A model generated the notes under the pieces. It saw only the letters and a program-made list of their open reading frames with translations, was not told the origin of the DNA and searched no databases. A program made the position numbers and the translations under genes. A stretch of 64,000 nucleotides of DNA from Hydra vulgaris. Its lineage: Eukaryota; Cnidaria; Hydrozoa; Anthoathecata; Hydridae. Shown here piece by piece: positions 44,351 through 58,941 of this stretch. Within the stretch, counting starts at the first letter, position 1. Every line of letters begins with the position of its first letter. The stretch covers positions 22,486,001-22,550,000 of the forward strand of contig NC_088920.1 in assembly GCF_038396675.1 (NCBI RefSeq), read 5' to 3'.

Positions 44351-46789
44351 TTAACCTTTCTTGGTCAATGACTTAAAGGCATTAACTTCTACAGTATAAA
44401 AAGGTTCACCTCTCACCTCAATAAATCTTGGTCTTCTTAACACAATGATTCTTTTACATCTAGCTATTTTGAAATGCCAAGAAACATTGTTTCTTAGAAT
44501 TGTTTTCAAATAGCTTTTCCTATCTAAAATTTCATAATCTTCTCCTAAGTGGAAAACTGCAGAATGTTTTTTAATGACCTCCACATACTCTTTGGAGTTA
44601 ACAATGATCTCTTTCTTATTGATGACCTTTTCAATGGTGCCAAACATCCTCTCTGGTGGGATAAAGGAGTGACCTGTCACTGGGAAATCTGAAAAAGAAG
44701 TTCCACTGTTGAATTTGAGAAGTTTCCACTGTTGACCTGTCACTGGGAAACCTGGGAAAGAAGTTCCACTGTTTGAATATGATAAGGAGCTTTATTGTGG
44801 AGCCAATAACTGATCATACCAATCATTACTGTATTCTTATTTTGCCCAGGGTATCCATCACAGCACAATCTGACTCTTTTTATGTTGCTAGATATGCTTT
44901 AATTGTTCAGGGAAAAATAAGGAGCAGATGAAATTTCATTTGATCCCTTAGATTGCTCCCCCTCTATCCAATAGTGAGAATTAATAATTTCTTTGTTAAG
45001 TGTATTATGAGAGCTCCCTTTTACAATTGTAAAATTATAAAAACTGAGCTGTCTCCTTTAATATGCAGCTTGATCTGATAGTTTAGGTAAGGCTTGGTTC
45101 TTCTCACAATCAAATAGTAAACCCGGTTAGTAAACCCGGCCCCAGTGATAAAAAGCATGATGGTTCTAGATATTGAGAAACTTAACACATTACAGATATT
45201 AATTTTTATGTATAAATAAAAAAACAATCTTCTACCAAGCGTTTTTTCTGATAACTTTCTTATATCATTTTCTGAAAAATATAATCTGCGTTGGAATACC
45301 AGGAACGACTATCAACTAAGAAAAATTAAATCACAACAGTCAAGTTTTCTAATTACAAACCGAGGTCCATCAATATGGAATCGTTTCCAAAATAAAAATA
45401 TTAAAGACCTAAAAAGCATTTCATTGTTTAAACAACAAACTTAAATGCATCTCCTTAATTCCTGACATATATATTATAGTTTACAGTATTTGTTTTCAGA
45501 TTTTTTTTGTATTTTTTCTTTTTATTTTTTTTTTATTTTTTTCTTCTTATGTGTTTTAATTTTATTAAATTTTTTATTTTTCTTTAAAAATTAAATTTTT
45601 ATTTTTATTTTTATTTCAATAATGACTAAAGGGGCTCTATGAAAAGGTTGTGATGATAAACGCATCATCCTTACCTTCTTTGAGTCCCTGACTGATTATA
45701 ACAGTATATATATATATATATATATATTATAAATTAAAAAGATTAAAAACGTTTTTTTATGTTTACAATGTTATTTATTTTATATGAAAAATTGTAATAT
45801 TGTTTAATCAGTGAAATAAAAGTTAAAATAAATAAATTAAAATAAATGAGAGGGTAACAAGGTCACCACTTTCTTCCCTCAGCTTGTCAAAATAAGCATC
45901 AGCTCTTTGGCAATGGATGTTTAATTTTAAAATTATTTTTTCTCTGGCTTGGAGATCTTTTGTATTTTTGATTCTAGTTTTAAGTTCAGAACATGCAGAG
46001 CAGGTGTCAACTCTAGGGGTCCCAAAACCTAGATTATACTCTGCATTGAATTTATTAGTATAAAACCATTTGGTAACTATTAATTGACTATCAAACTTTT
46101 TGTTATACATCCTCCACATTTCAGCAGAGTTCAGCTGGTAAGTACTGCCTACATTTTGAGTGTGATCTACAGTAGTGATTTTCACTAACTTGAAATGATT
46201 CTATGAATTTATTTACTTTCTCTTTTTTCTCAACAAATTTCTCTGCTTTCCAGTCTCCACCTCTACTTTCTTTGGCTGAAGTACCAGATTTGTGATATCC
46301 AAGCAGTCTATGTTTTTTTATGTCTAATATTCCTAAAAATGTTCTCCTACAAACTGGTATTCTTATAGAGGAAGAGACAGCCTTTGTAACAAAATATTTT
46401 ACAGTAAACTCTCTTTTCTTATTTGATTCACCTTTAACACGTTTCGACTGTAGGGGTGAACAATGCTTCAAAATGAAGTTATCCTGGTCTATTTTCTTAC
46501 TTGTTTGATAAAATCGCTCATTGAAAATGGTGACATCATTCTGTGACAGGCAGTGACATTGGAAAGCACCCAATTTGTGGTTGCATGAAGGGGATTTTTG
46601 GTGGACTCTTCTTTGAGTACCTGCAAAAAAATAGAAGTTAAAAGTTAATAAACATAATTACAAATAATACTTCATCAGTAACGCATACCTAGCTTTCTTC
46701 TCCCTTGCTCGTTTTGTGTTTTCGGGGTCTGCCACGCGTTTGCGTGACTGCAGTCTGCTTGTTTTTTTTTCTTTTCGATCGTTTTCCAT
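44351..46789 (-). pseudogene. Transposase of the unnamed family, interrupted
   Basis: A probable first exon starts at 46789 (MENDRKEKKTSRLQSRKRVA). It ends at a donor AG/GTATGC (46689), and an acceptor TTTTTTTGCAG lies at 46621; the splice phase is one base off, so the exact junction is uncertain. The main body reads CRRTFLGILDIKKHRLLGYH, RGGDWK, KFIESFQVSENHYCRSHS, RQYLPAE, MWRMYN, and a zinc-like DTCSACSELKTRI. After the LINE insertion it continues LLFDCEKNQALPKLSDQAAY, then RRQLSFYNFTI, a WIEGEQSKGSNEI segment, CCDGYPGQNKN, and GHSFIPPERMFGTIEK. The FD and CCDG...GQNKN acids are candidate catalytic residues (inference). I have seen this motif order in many uncharacterised metazoan proteins but know no agreed family name. 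Confidence 0.7.
45190..45727 (+). pseudogene. LINE 3'-end fragment nested in the transposon
   Basis: Plus-strand frame reads LPSVFSDNF, RNDYQLRKIKSQQSSFL, RGPSIWNRFQ, DLKSISLFKQQ. This is the conserved C-terminus of Jockey-like LINE polyproteins, followed by a T-rich untranslated tail and a short TA repeat. It separates two collinear parts of the host element's transposase. Confidence 0.8.
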
Positions 46790-47269
46790 ATCAAAAAGTC
46801 TGTAAATGTTTAGTTAATTAATATTTTATAAATATTTTCTACTTTTTCTATTTACTTTTTTGTTTACTTTTTCTATTACTTACATGATGACAAATCACGA
46901 AGAATTTGCAATTTCCACAGGATAAAAGCATTAAAAACGAAAAAATTTTCAATATCAGCTGTTGTGATCACGTGATATGATGTGCTTTCTTATTGGCTGA
47001 AATAATAAACTGGTTTTGAAGCAGCTGCCGAAACAAAAAGAGCCGATTTCGCTCCATTTGCTGAATTTTACATAGTAAAAACTAAGATTGAACCGGTTTT
47101 GCACCATTTTTTTTATTTTTCAATATAGTGCGAGCCATTACGAGACAATTGTCGCGCTTCATTCAAAATCAAAAAAAATGTCAAAGGGCAGGTTTTGAAA
47201 CTGACGGTCTCATATATAATCCCCATGTTTTTAGAAATTTTTGTGCTTATTTTTCGGCAGTCTCATAGT

Positions 47270-48000
47270 TAGAAAGGAATAAGTTTGTATCATATGCATA
47301 CATAATGCTCGTTAGTTTTGAAGCTTTATTTAAGTTATTTATGGGACTCCACAGGTTATATTAAGGAAAGTGGGTTGATAATCATTGTTAAATTATACAA
47401 ATTGTTTTCGGTTAGATAGACAACTTTAAAACCATTTTAAAATTTTGTTTTATATTCCTTAGTGTTTAAGTTTATAAATCAAAATGTGATGATCGATTGT
47501 ATCAAAAGCTTTTGAAAGGTCAATAAAAGTTCCTAGTTTATATTTTGCTTTTTCAAATGGTTATGAGAATTCACGTACAAATTGGATAATTGCATGTTCA
47601 GTTAAGTTATCTTATTAAGTTATTCCTTGAAACCAAATTGATTCATTTAAAGTAGATTATTATTATAAAAATATTTGTATATTCTGTTGAACATAATTTT
47701 TCTAGATTTTTTGAAAATGTGGAGAGAATAGAGATAAGGCAATAGTTACTGATTTCAGATTTCTTTGAAAAATTCTTCAAAAATCAGTATAAATTTAGCA
47801 ATTTTTAATTGTTCTGGGAATACTCGTTGATGGATAGAAGCTCAAAAGATTTTAAAAAACTTTAGATTATTCAACTTCTTTGCCGTGATATGGTGACGTT
47901 TTTAATGATTTAATAGAAGTACAAACTTTAATAAAGATTTTTTCAATTAAAAGATTTAATAAAAGCTAAAGAGCACGTAGACCACAAAAATATATTGCTT
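47270..48000 (-). pseudogene. LINE reverse transcriptase relic
   Basis: Minus-strand reading gives ISILSTFSKNLEK, then LTEHAIIQFVREFS, then GTFIDLSKAFDTIDHHILIY, including the catalytic FD. Many frame breaks. Confidence 0.75.
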
Positions 48001-49339
48001 TACGAAGTTAAAAATATGAGCCATTTTTTGTAAGAATCAAGCAGTCAGTGAAAGTGACCCCCTCCAAATTACTTGAATTTTTTATACCCTGTTCAGAATT
48101 TAAAGAACACCTGCTTGGGACAAAAAATTTCCGATGTTTCATCCGCTCGGAACCCGGATTTAAAATCTTTAGAAACTAAGTTTTTGCTTTTTTTGAGTTC
48201 ATTTTTTTAGCAAGGGAAGAACTTGCACAAAACATTTTTAGTTAATATCAGACGAAACCCGTAAGCTCTCTCTAAAAATATGAAAAAGCGTTGGAAGTGT
48301 ATGGTTATCTAATTATCATAGTTTAAAAGTACAAAAACATTTAGTTTTGTAAATTTTTTATCGAAAGTTTATTTTAAATTGCAAGGAGTTGCAAACATAT
48401 TTTCGCAGGATTTGAAAGTAGAGTAGGAAATGTGTCTAAAAATATTAAGAAAGTTATGTGATATCTAAAGCCTATCCATATGTCAAGGCTCGAAATTGGA
48501 AAAAAAAACGTTACAGTATTTTCACAAGTTGACGCAGAATGAGAGCGGTGCTACGTTTTGTTAAAAAGTCAATTCCAACCTAACCAACAATACCAAAAGA
48601 TGATTCTAATATAACTAAAAAAACTCACTATAAATATTAAGTTACAATGGAAAGTAAAAAATGTTCAAATTGCTTTAATAAAAAACTTTTATTATTAAAA
48701 GTAAATAATAGTTCTTTTTATAAAATAATAGAATAAAAGCGGGTCAAACCGCGCATCTTATCATTACCGCGCACCTTATTACTCGGCACAATGATCGAAA
48801 TTATCAAATAAAAACTAAAAGGATATGGCTTTGAAAAAAAAAAAAAAAATAGATTCAAACACAGAACTATCTCCTCTATTCGAATTGATAAAATTATATG
48901 CCAATTCAACTGCATTTTTTTTCTTTTTTTATACAACTTAAACGGGGAGTCAAAATTATATATATATATATATTTTATCGTTGCGAACAAAATAGCGCTT
49001 GAAGCGAAACTGATATAAAAATAATTTTAGCACTATCTTGTTGGAAACTTAATTTTAATTCTAATAGTATAATTTTTATGCAGCAAGAACAAAAAGTTAA
49101 ATAAAAAATCAAAAATGTAAAAAAAAGCTCTTTTTTCTGATAAAACCGCATTCTTGATTAACTTCGTAGTTTAGTTTTTCGTAAGTGACTAAGCGCCTAT
49201 CTTTATTTAAGAAACTTAGAGTTAATTCCGGTTTAATTAAAAATGAACTATAATTTTCTATTATAATCATCTCTTACTAATTTAAAACCAATTATTATAT
49301 TATTTCTCAATATAATCATAACTCACTCAGTTCAATTTA
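48001..49339. other. AT-rich noncoding DNA
   Basis: No supported gene or repeat structure beyond a short (TA)n at about 48957-48973 and homopolymer runs. Confidence 0.45.
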
Positions 49340-51877
<2,538 letters not shown>

Positions 51878-52223
51878 TAATAAATATATATAATAATCTA
51901 ACTAGCTGTTATATAAATATATAATAATAATCTAACTAGCTGCCGATGTTGTCTCTGGAGAATTATAATTTATTAATTTGACTCCCCAAAAATTGAAAAA
52001 GCTCTTCACAATTGCTGTGACTGCAAAAACTCATCGCAAGTGCTGTGGATTGCAAAAACTCATTGATATATATAAAAAGATAAAAAATATAAAAAAATAT
52101 TTTTAATCAACTTATCAAGCAGAGTAAGCGTAAACTAAAAGATTGGTGATTGGTAGATAAACTAAAACTAGGTGATTTACTACTTCACACTTGTGGTTCT
52201 AATATATATCAGGTATGCATAGA

Positions 52224-52358
52224 TTAATTTAAAAGTTTTTTTGTTAATAAATATAAAATATTTTTTTGTCTTAAGTTATTTTATTTTATTTTTTTTTCTT
52301 TGTAAATTTTCACTTTGCAAAAACACGTCCGCTCGTTACAATAACCACGAACTGACTA
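52224..52358 (-). repeat. LINE 5'-region-like direct repeat, copy 1
   Basis: ATTAATTTAAAAGTTTTTTTG through CACGAACTGACTAT. Nearly identical to 53477-53608 in the same orientation. About 1.1 kb separates the copies. Confidence 0.88.
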
Positions 52359-52792
52359 TTATATTAAGATGAACAAGAGAAAGAACAAGAGTCTCTCATA
52401 TGGATTAACATTATTTAAATACTTATTTATTTCATCTGGAAACATGTAAGGTGTTTCCATATTCATTAATGAAAAGTTATCAATAAAGTTTTTGTCAAGG
52501 TCATGTTTATCAAAAGTGTTTTGATCATTTATTTTGAAAACCTTATCTGAAATGTTTTCGAAAAGACTTTCGTATTAAAACGTTTTCGGATTCATTTTAA
52601 AGAGTTTCGTTGTTGATACCTTATCAATAAAAATATTCAAAAAATTAACAAAAATTAAATAAACCGTAAATAAAATAAGTGGAAAAATCCTTTTATTTGT
52701 CTTCCACTCGCGTACAATAAGCTTGTCTTATGATATGTAAGCAAATTTTCCCGACTTTCTTTCAAATTTCATTTTTTCACGCGATTCCTTTC

Positions 52793-53475
52793 TTATTTTA
52801 TTCGTCTCCATGAAGTAATCTTCGTTAATAAATATGTTTTTTCCTTTACTTTTGAGGCATTTCTTAAAATTTCCTCCTTATCTTTAAAGTCCAATAGTTT
52901 AAGAACAATTGTTCTGTTCTCTTTTACGCCTTTTTTACCAGCTCTATGTGCTATTTCAATTTTTACATTTTCCACACCCAAGTACTCATTAAATATTTCT
53001 TTTACTTTTTGTTCGCTATCCAGCCAGGTTACATTATCATCTTCTTTAACTCCGTCAACTCTTGTTTGATTGTTCCTCCTTGTTCTATCCTCAATTTCTC
53101 TTAGCTTACTGTTATTTTTTTTTGAGATCAGTGTTGTTATTTTGTATTCCTTTATGGTTAGATTTATTTTTTATAAAAATATCTAACGCATTTTTTATTT
53201 TTTTTCAATAAGTTCTTCATGAAAATTTAGACAAAGATTTATTTCTTCAACTTCTGGGCAAGTGTTGATATTTTTTTAGCGCTCTCTAAAATGCTTTTTT
53301 CTACTTTGTTTAATCTTTCGTTTAAGATTTTGGTGTTTGCACTAACGATACTTAAAAAGTTGCTTTCTTGTTGCTTTAGTGCAGCTTCCGTCTCTACTTT
53401 GTACTTTGTAAACAAGTCTTTTATCATTTTTTTAATTTTCACAAGTGCCATAATACCAATAATATTTATTACCAC
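52793..53475 (-). pseudogene. LINE ORF1-type RNA-binding protein, broken
   Basis: The upstream frame (53475 to 53239) begins MVINIIGIMALVKIKKM and forms a coiled coil (ESNFLSIVSANTKILNERL, then NKVEKSILESAKK). The downstream frame has VENVKIEIAHRAGKKGVKEN and RTIVLKLLDFKDKEEILRNA, then a terminal basic tail. This is the 'AHR.G......R.I.VK...+.KE.IL..A' signature of L1/Tx1-type ORF1 proteins. The middle (about 53050-53238) is degraded by frame changes. ORF2 is not found next to it. Confidence 0.78.
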
Positions 53476-53476
53476 T

Positions 53477-53608
53477 ATTAATTTAAAAGTTTTTTTGTTA
53501 ATAAATATAAAATATTTTTTTGTCTAAAGTTATTTTATTTTTTTTTCTTTGTAAATTTTCACTTTGCAAAAACACGTCCGCTCGTTACAATAACCACGAA
53601 CTGACTAT
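53477..53608 (-). repeat. LINE 5'-region-like direct repeat, copy 2
   Basis: Lies directly upstream (minus strand) of the LINE ORF1 start, so it is the presumed 5'UTR. Copy 1 is at 52224-52358. Confidence 0.88.
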
Positions 53609-53610
53609 AT

Positions 53611-54090
53611 ATTAGTGAGACCAAAAAGAATATCATTTCAAGAAGTGCGGAACACTTAAGAGCCTGTAAAAAATCAAAAATGGTCGAATTCAGGAGCCAC
53701 GGAACATTCTAGAACATGCCAGGGTACTTTTCATTGGCTGAATCCTAAAACCTTGGAAGTCATTCCAGAATACAGGATAAGAAAAGTTAGAGTATCCCTG
53801 GTGATAAATAAAGCAAGAATTCGACACGAGATAGGTATTGGGCAAACTGTTCTAAATAGAGATGATGGAGATAAAGTGAAAACAAAAAGATGGGGACCAA
53901 TTTTGACAAAAATTTAACCGACGTCACTATTATATTATTTGATTGGTTTTTATATTTTACGCTTTTTAAAGTCTTCTTTTTTAAACGGGTTCTTTTTATG
54001 TTGTTCATTTTGTAACATTTTTTCACTACCTGATGACGCTGACCACAATAGGTCAAAAAAAATATAGTTATACACTGCCTTATATTAAAA
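53611..54090 (+). pseudogene. Penelope-like element 3' fragment (GIY-YIG region), copy 1
   Basis: Starts within the GIY-YIG endonuclease segment (ETKKNIISRSAEHLRACK), then FHWLNPKTLEVIPEYR, VSLVINKARI, NRDDGDKVKTKRWGPIL. Frame breaks lie between them. The 3' noncoding part (TCACTACCTGATGACGCTGACC) is shared with 56950-57480. Confidence 0.78.
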
Positions 54091-54093
54091 TCA

Positions 54094-54302
<209 letters not shown>

Positions 54303-54306
54303 GATT

Positions 54307-55150
54307 TTATAAAAGTAAGGAGACACTAAATTGAAAAAATATCAAAAAATGTTGGGATGGATGATTAAAAGCGTAAGTACTTTAAGGGAGGTAGAGGATA
54401 CTCCGGTAAAATACGGGGGAAGGAGGGGGGAAGGAGGAAGGGGAGGAGGGGAAGGAGTTGAAATAAAGGCGTACTTATTTTATGGACAACCTCTTTAGTA
54501 CCAATTATTTCTAACATATAATTCTCCAATTCTATGATTTATTTAACATTTCAACTACGTATTCTGATTATATTTTTTTAGGGATTAACTTTTTGCGTAT
54601 TTTTTAATTTTTTAACAAAGATAACTTTTTTAACCGCCTATGGAAATTCTTTCTAATTTTAAGCAACTATTTATTTATTTTTAAGCAAATATTTATTTAT
54701 ATTTTATATACAAAAATTTTAGGGGTCCTACCTCTTAAATTGAAGTTTAAACTACGTCTATTGAAGTAACTTTCAATTAGCTCTTTATGTATTGTGGATT
54801 GTGCTTTTCTTTTGCAGACTCTTTTTGCAACTCTTAATGGAATTAAACATATTTTTTTTATAGCTGTTTTGACCTTCTAAAATAAACTCTTGCCGGTCAA
54901 GGTTGAAATGTTAAATAAGTCATAGTATTGGAGAATTATATGTTAGAAATAATTGGTACAAAAGAGGTTGTCCATAAAATAAATACGCCTTTATTTCAAC
55001 TCCTTCCCCTCCTCCCCTTTCTCCTTCCCCCCTCCTTCCCCCGTATTTTACCGGAGTATCCTCTACCTCCCTTAAAGTACTTACGCTTTTAACCAACCAT
55101 CCCAACATTTTTTGATATTTTTTCAATTTAGTGTCTCCTTACTTTTATAA
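54307..55150. repeat. Large inverted repeat, arms of about 248 bp
   Basis: 54307-54555 and 54903-55150 are reverse complements with few differences. They include CTCCGGTAAAATACGGGGGA, the purine-rich run and a TTATTTTATGGACAACCTC TIR-like motif within the arm. The 347-bp spacer contains sequence repeated at 57895-58080. Confidence 0.9.
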
Positions 55151-55548
55151 TTGCCCACCTGCCCCCCATCTCAAATAAGACCCCATTGGGGCGTACGTAC
55201 GTTATGGACGATCCCTAAAGGCATTTCGAAAAACACTTAATTAAAATTTTCTATCATTATTCAAATTTGGAAAAAGCCTTTAAAATATTTTTGAAGACTT
55301 TTACATATAATTTATTTACATATAATTGAATTTAAAATGTTGAATTGATCAAAAACTCAAAATTAAATTTATTCATTTCATTATGATAACTTGTAAGAAT
55401 TCTTCCAATTTATAATAAATCATGTTAAAAAAGGCTGTTGAAATCAAAAGAAAACTCTGTTTTATTGTAAAGAATAGTATTATTTAATACAATAAGTAAT
55501 CATGAAACTGTACTTGCACAACAATAACAAAACCATGATGATCTACGG

Positions 55549-55550
<2 letters not shown>

Positions 55551-55632
<82 letters not shown>
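55551..55632. repeat. (TA)n array
   Basis: About 80 bp of TA. Confidence 0.96.
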
Positions 55633-55636
<4 letters not shown>

Positions 55637-56030
55637 ATATATATAATAATAAATATAATAAGGTTCAATATAATAAATATACAATGGGTAAAATAAAGTG
55701 GATTAAAAAAAAAACTAAAAAACACTTAAATATAAAACAAAACCCAAGAAAAAAGAAAAAAAAAATTAAAGTGCTATAAATATAACTCAGCTCTCCATTT
55801 AAACATCAATGAGACTGCAAGAACTGAGTTAAAAAAAGGTTTTATGAAGAGGTTCTCACTATTCTGCAGCAGTAACAAAGGAATATTGTTGCTTGCGAAT
55901 AACAACATTAAGTGAATGGGTTCACAAATCATGTTTCACAAATTATTCATTAGCACTTTTCCATGGTGGCTTGTTTAATACCAAGGGAAGTGCATTATTG
56001 TATGCAACACAAAGACGATGGAATGAGTCT

Positions 56031-56033
<3 letters not shown>

Positions 56034-56117
<84 letters not shown>
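56034..56117. repeat. (TA)n array
   Basis: About 84 bp of TA, directly abutting the CAGTGGCGG terminus of the next element. Confidence 0.96.
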
Positions 56118-56118
<1 letters not shown>

Positions 56119-56120
<2 letters not shown>

Positions 56121-56453
56121 TGGCGGATCCAGCATTTTTTGATCTTTGAGATAGCTAACTTCCAGACATGGAGCTAACTCCAAACATTTATATGTTTATA
56201 CTTATATCAAATAATGAGGGTTTGCAAAAAATTGCAATGGTTGGAGGTTGGGAACAAAAAAGCCCCAAAGTTTTTGCAACACCTGCCCCAAACGTGAGAG
56301 CAATAAGTTAGTGAAATATTTTTTGTACTATTCTCAACTAGACTTATATTCATCGATAATTTTTAAGTTTCATAGTACTATCTCTCAGCGTTCAAAAATT
56401 ATGACCATATAAAATTTACAACCCCCTCAAATTGAGGGGACTTTTGACGCCAC
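56119..56453. mobile_element. Probable hAT-type non-autonomous element
   Basis: Left end CAGTGGCGGATCCAG; right end near GACGCCACTT, which matches AGTGGCG inverted. The interior is an inverted, diverged copy of the module in 21240-21546. The target duplication is not recognisable (left flank is TA repeat), so the right border is tentative. Confidence 0.6.
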
Positions 56454-56659
56454 TTAATACGACTCGTTATAATAATAAATCGTTATAATAACAACTGAGG
56501 CAAAGTGATCTATAATTACGCTAACTGTTCCAATTTTGAAAACGAGGCGTACTTTTGACTTCTACTTTATATTACTAACCGTTTGCTAATGTTGAATTCG
56601 TTTACAGAAATCTAACTATTAAAAGTGCCGTGTTACTTAAATGATCCGCCCCGCTGATC

Positions 56660-57480
56660 CACCCCGATCCAACCGATCAGATCCGCTGATCCGACCCGCC
56701 CCGCCGATTGTACCTACTCAAAAATTCTACATCATAACCATTAAAAAAGCAGTTTGCTAAACACCCTTGGATACCTATTATTATCCCTAACTTCCGAAGA
56801 GAATTTAGAAAACAAAACATCATAGTTATATTTACTTTTCCTCCCAGTTTAAATAACATACTGAGCAACAACAAAACAAAACTACCACCGAACTCTAATC
56901 CGGGTGTTTACCAGCTTAAATGCTCATGCGGAAGCATAATTATTTATGAGACAAAAAAGAAAATCATTTCAAGAAGTGCGGAACACTTAAGAGCCTGTAA
57001 AAATCAAAAATAGTCGAGTTTAGGAGCCACGGAACATTCTAGAACATGCCGTGGTACTTTTGATTGGCTGAATCCTAAAACCTTGGCAGTCATTCCAGAA
57101 AACAGATTTCATAAGAAAAGTTAGAGAATCCCTGGAGATAAATAAAGCAAGAATTTGACACAAAACAGGTGCTGGGCAAACTGTTCGAAATAAAGATGAC
57201 GGGGATAATGTGAAAACAAAAACTTGAGGACCAATTTTGACAAAAATTCAACTGATGTCACTATTATATTATTTGATTGGTTTTAATATTTTATGCTTTT
57301 TAAAGTCTTCTTTTTTAAACGGTTGCTTTTTATGTTGTTCATTTTGCAACATTTTTTCACTACCTGATGACGCTGACCACAATAGGTCAACGAAATATCG
57401 TTAATATATTATTATATCTAAAATATATTTAAAAAATAGTTATACGCTGCCTTTTTTATTAAAATCAATTTATACAATAT
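56660..57480 (+). pseudogene. Penelope-like element 3' fragment (GIY-YIG endonuclease), copy 2
   Basis: A longer copy. It reads FRREFRKQNIIVIFTFPPSL, NILSNNKTKLPPNSNPG, VYQLKCSCGSIIIYETKKK, IISRSAEHLRACK, then DWLNPKTLAVIP-like, VRESLEINKARI and DDGDNVKTKT. The order of linker, CxC motif, degenerate YIGET, and R...E matches the C-terminal endonuclease of Penelope-like retroelements. The catalytic GIY and YIG have decayed (GVY and IIYE). The reverse transcriptase is not present. Confidence 0.85.
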
Positions 57481-57894
57481 TCTAAATAATTATAAAGAAT
57501 CTTCAACTTTAATTACAAACTCAAAAAAGATTATTTAAAATTCTTATCGGATCGCATTCTATTAAAAAGTTACATTTTGGTTTATAAACAGCAAAATATG
57601 ACACCAGTTGAAATATAAATCAAGGTTGTGCAATAAGCAAAATCGAAAACTTTATATAGCTATATTTAAAAGTCTTGTGTCATCATATTTTAACTGCTTT
57701 TGTATATTTGCCCCCCCCCCTGAAATTATCATTGAAATACTAGTTCATGTTATTATTTTTTTTTCAAATAACTTATTTTTTGTTTTCATCACTTTTTGGT
57801 TTCCATAGCGACGAATCACAATTTCTAGAATATAAAATATAAATATACTATTTTATGTAAAATCAATTTTACTGTCATAACATATTTATTAAAA

Positions 57895-58520
57895 TTTTAG
57901 GGATCCTCCCCTTTAATTGAAGTTTAATCTACGTCTATTGAAGTAACTTTTAATTAGCTATTTATGTATTGTGGATTGTAATTTTTTTTTGCAGACTCTT
58001 TGCACCTCTTATTAAAATTTAATGTATTTTTTTATTGCTGTTTTGACCTCCGAGAACAAATTCTTGCCGTTCGAGGTTAAAATGTTAAATAAATCAGAGT
58101 GTTGGAGTATTATATGTGAAAAATAATTGGTACTTAAGAGGTTGTCCATAAAGTTAGTACGCCTTTATTCCAACCCCTTCCCTTCCTCCTCTGCTCCCCC
58201 CCCCCCACCTCGTATATTAACGAAGTACCCTCCACCTTCCTTAAAGTACCTACGCTTTTAATCAAACATCCCAATATATTTTGATATTTTTTTCAATTTA
58301 GTGTCTCCTTACTTTTATAATTGCCCACCTGTCCCCCATCTCATGTAAGACCCCCTCTACCCCATCCGAGGTATTTCGAAAAACACTTTATTAAAGTTTT
58401 CTATCATTATTCAAATTTTGAAAAATTCATTGAAACATTTTTGAAGACTCTTACATATATATAAACTATATGTTCTCTCAACTTATTAGCCTAAATTTTA
58501 TGTTATGGTGAAATCCATAA
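57895..58520. repeat. Diverged copy of 54716-55400
   Basis: Shares TTTAATTGAAGTTTAATCTACGTC, TATTGTGGATTGTA, TAAGAGGTTGTCCATAAAGT and TTGATATTTTTTTCAATTTA in the same order. Here the sequence is not part of an inverted repeat. Confidence 0.85.
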
Positions 58521-58941
58521 TTACTTTATTTATATCTAATTAAAATGGTAAAACTCCAAAAACTATTTTCCATTTTTTTCTTTTTTAGTTTTTTTTTTGT
58601 CATTTTCAATTTTTTTAAAATCTCTTTTATTTAAAGGGTCATTGTAACATATGTACTAGAATTTGTAATACTGATCTAACTGTAAAAAGCTAATAAATGA
58701 TCAAATATTTATTCGTAAATTTTAAATAAAAACAAGTAAAAAATTAACTGTAAATTTCACAAATTCGCCAAATTTTACCGACGTTTTGTTCATTTTTTCA
58801 CGAACGAGCTGAATACGCACGATTGTCTGGAAATGTAAAAATAATAAACATGAACTACTTGTTATTACTACTGATATAAAAAATATGAACTACTGAAACT
58901 GAGTGTTAAATGAAGTAAGTATGAACTACTGCAATTTGAAA

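Larger units (their letters stand above)
43445..47211 (-). mobile_element. DNA transposon of an unnamed family, GAGACCGTCAG termini, with a nested LINE fragment
   Basis: The ends GAGACCGTCAGCTTCAAAAC and the complement of GTTTTGAAACTGACGGTCTC form inverted repeats of about 34 bp. AT lies outside each end (43443-43444, 47212-47213). Length 3767 bp. Its minus-strand gene (44351-46789) is split by a plus-strand LINE 3' fragment at about 45190-45727. Subterminal AAAGAGCCGGTTTTG / AAAGAGCCGATTTCG motifs occur near both ends. The element has inserted next to, or into, an older LINE RT relic (47270 onward). Confidence 0.8.

Noticed and set aside
56119-56453. Claiming an 8-bp target duplication for this hAT-like copy
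   Set aside because: The left flank is TATATATA and the right flank AATACGAC; no match, so I kept only a tentative right end.
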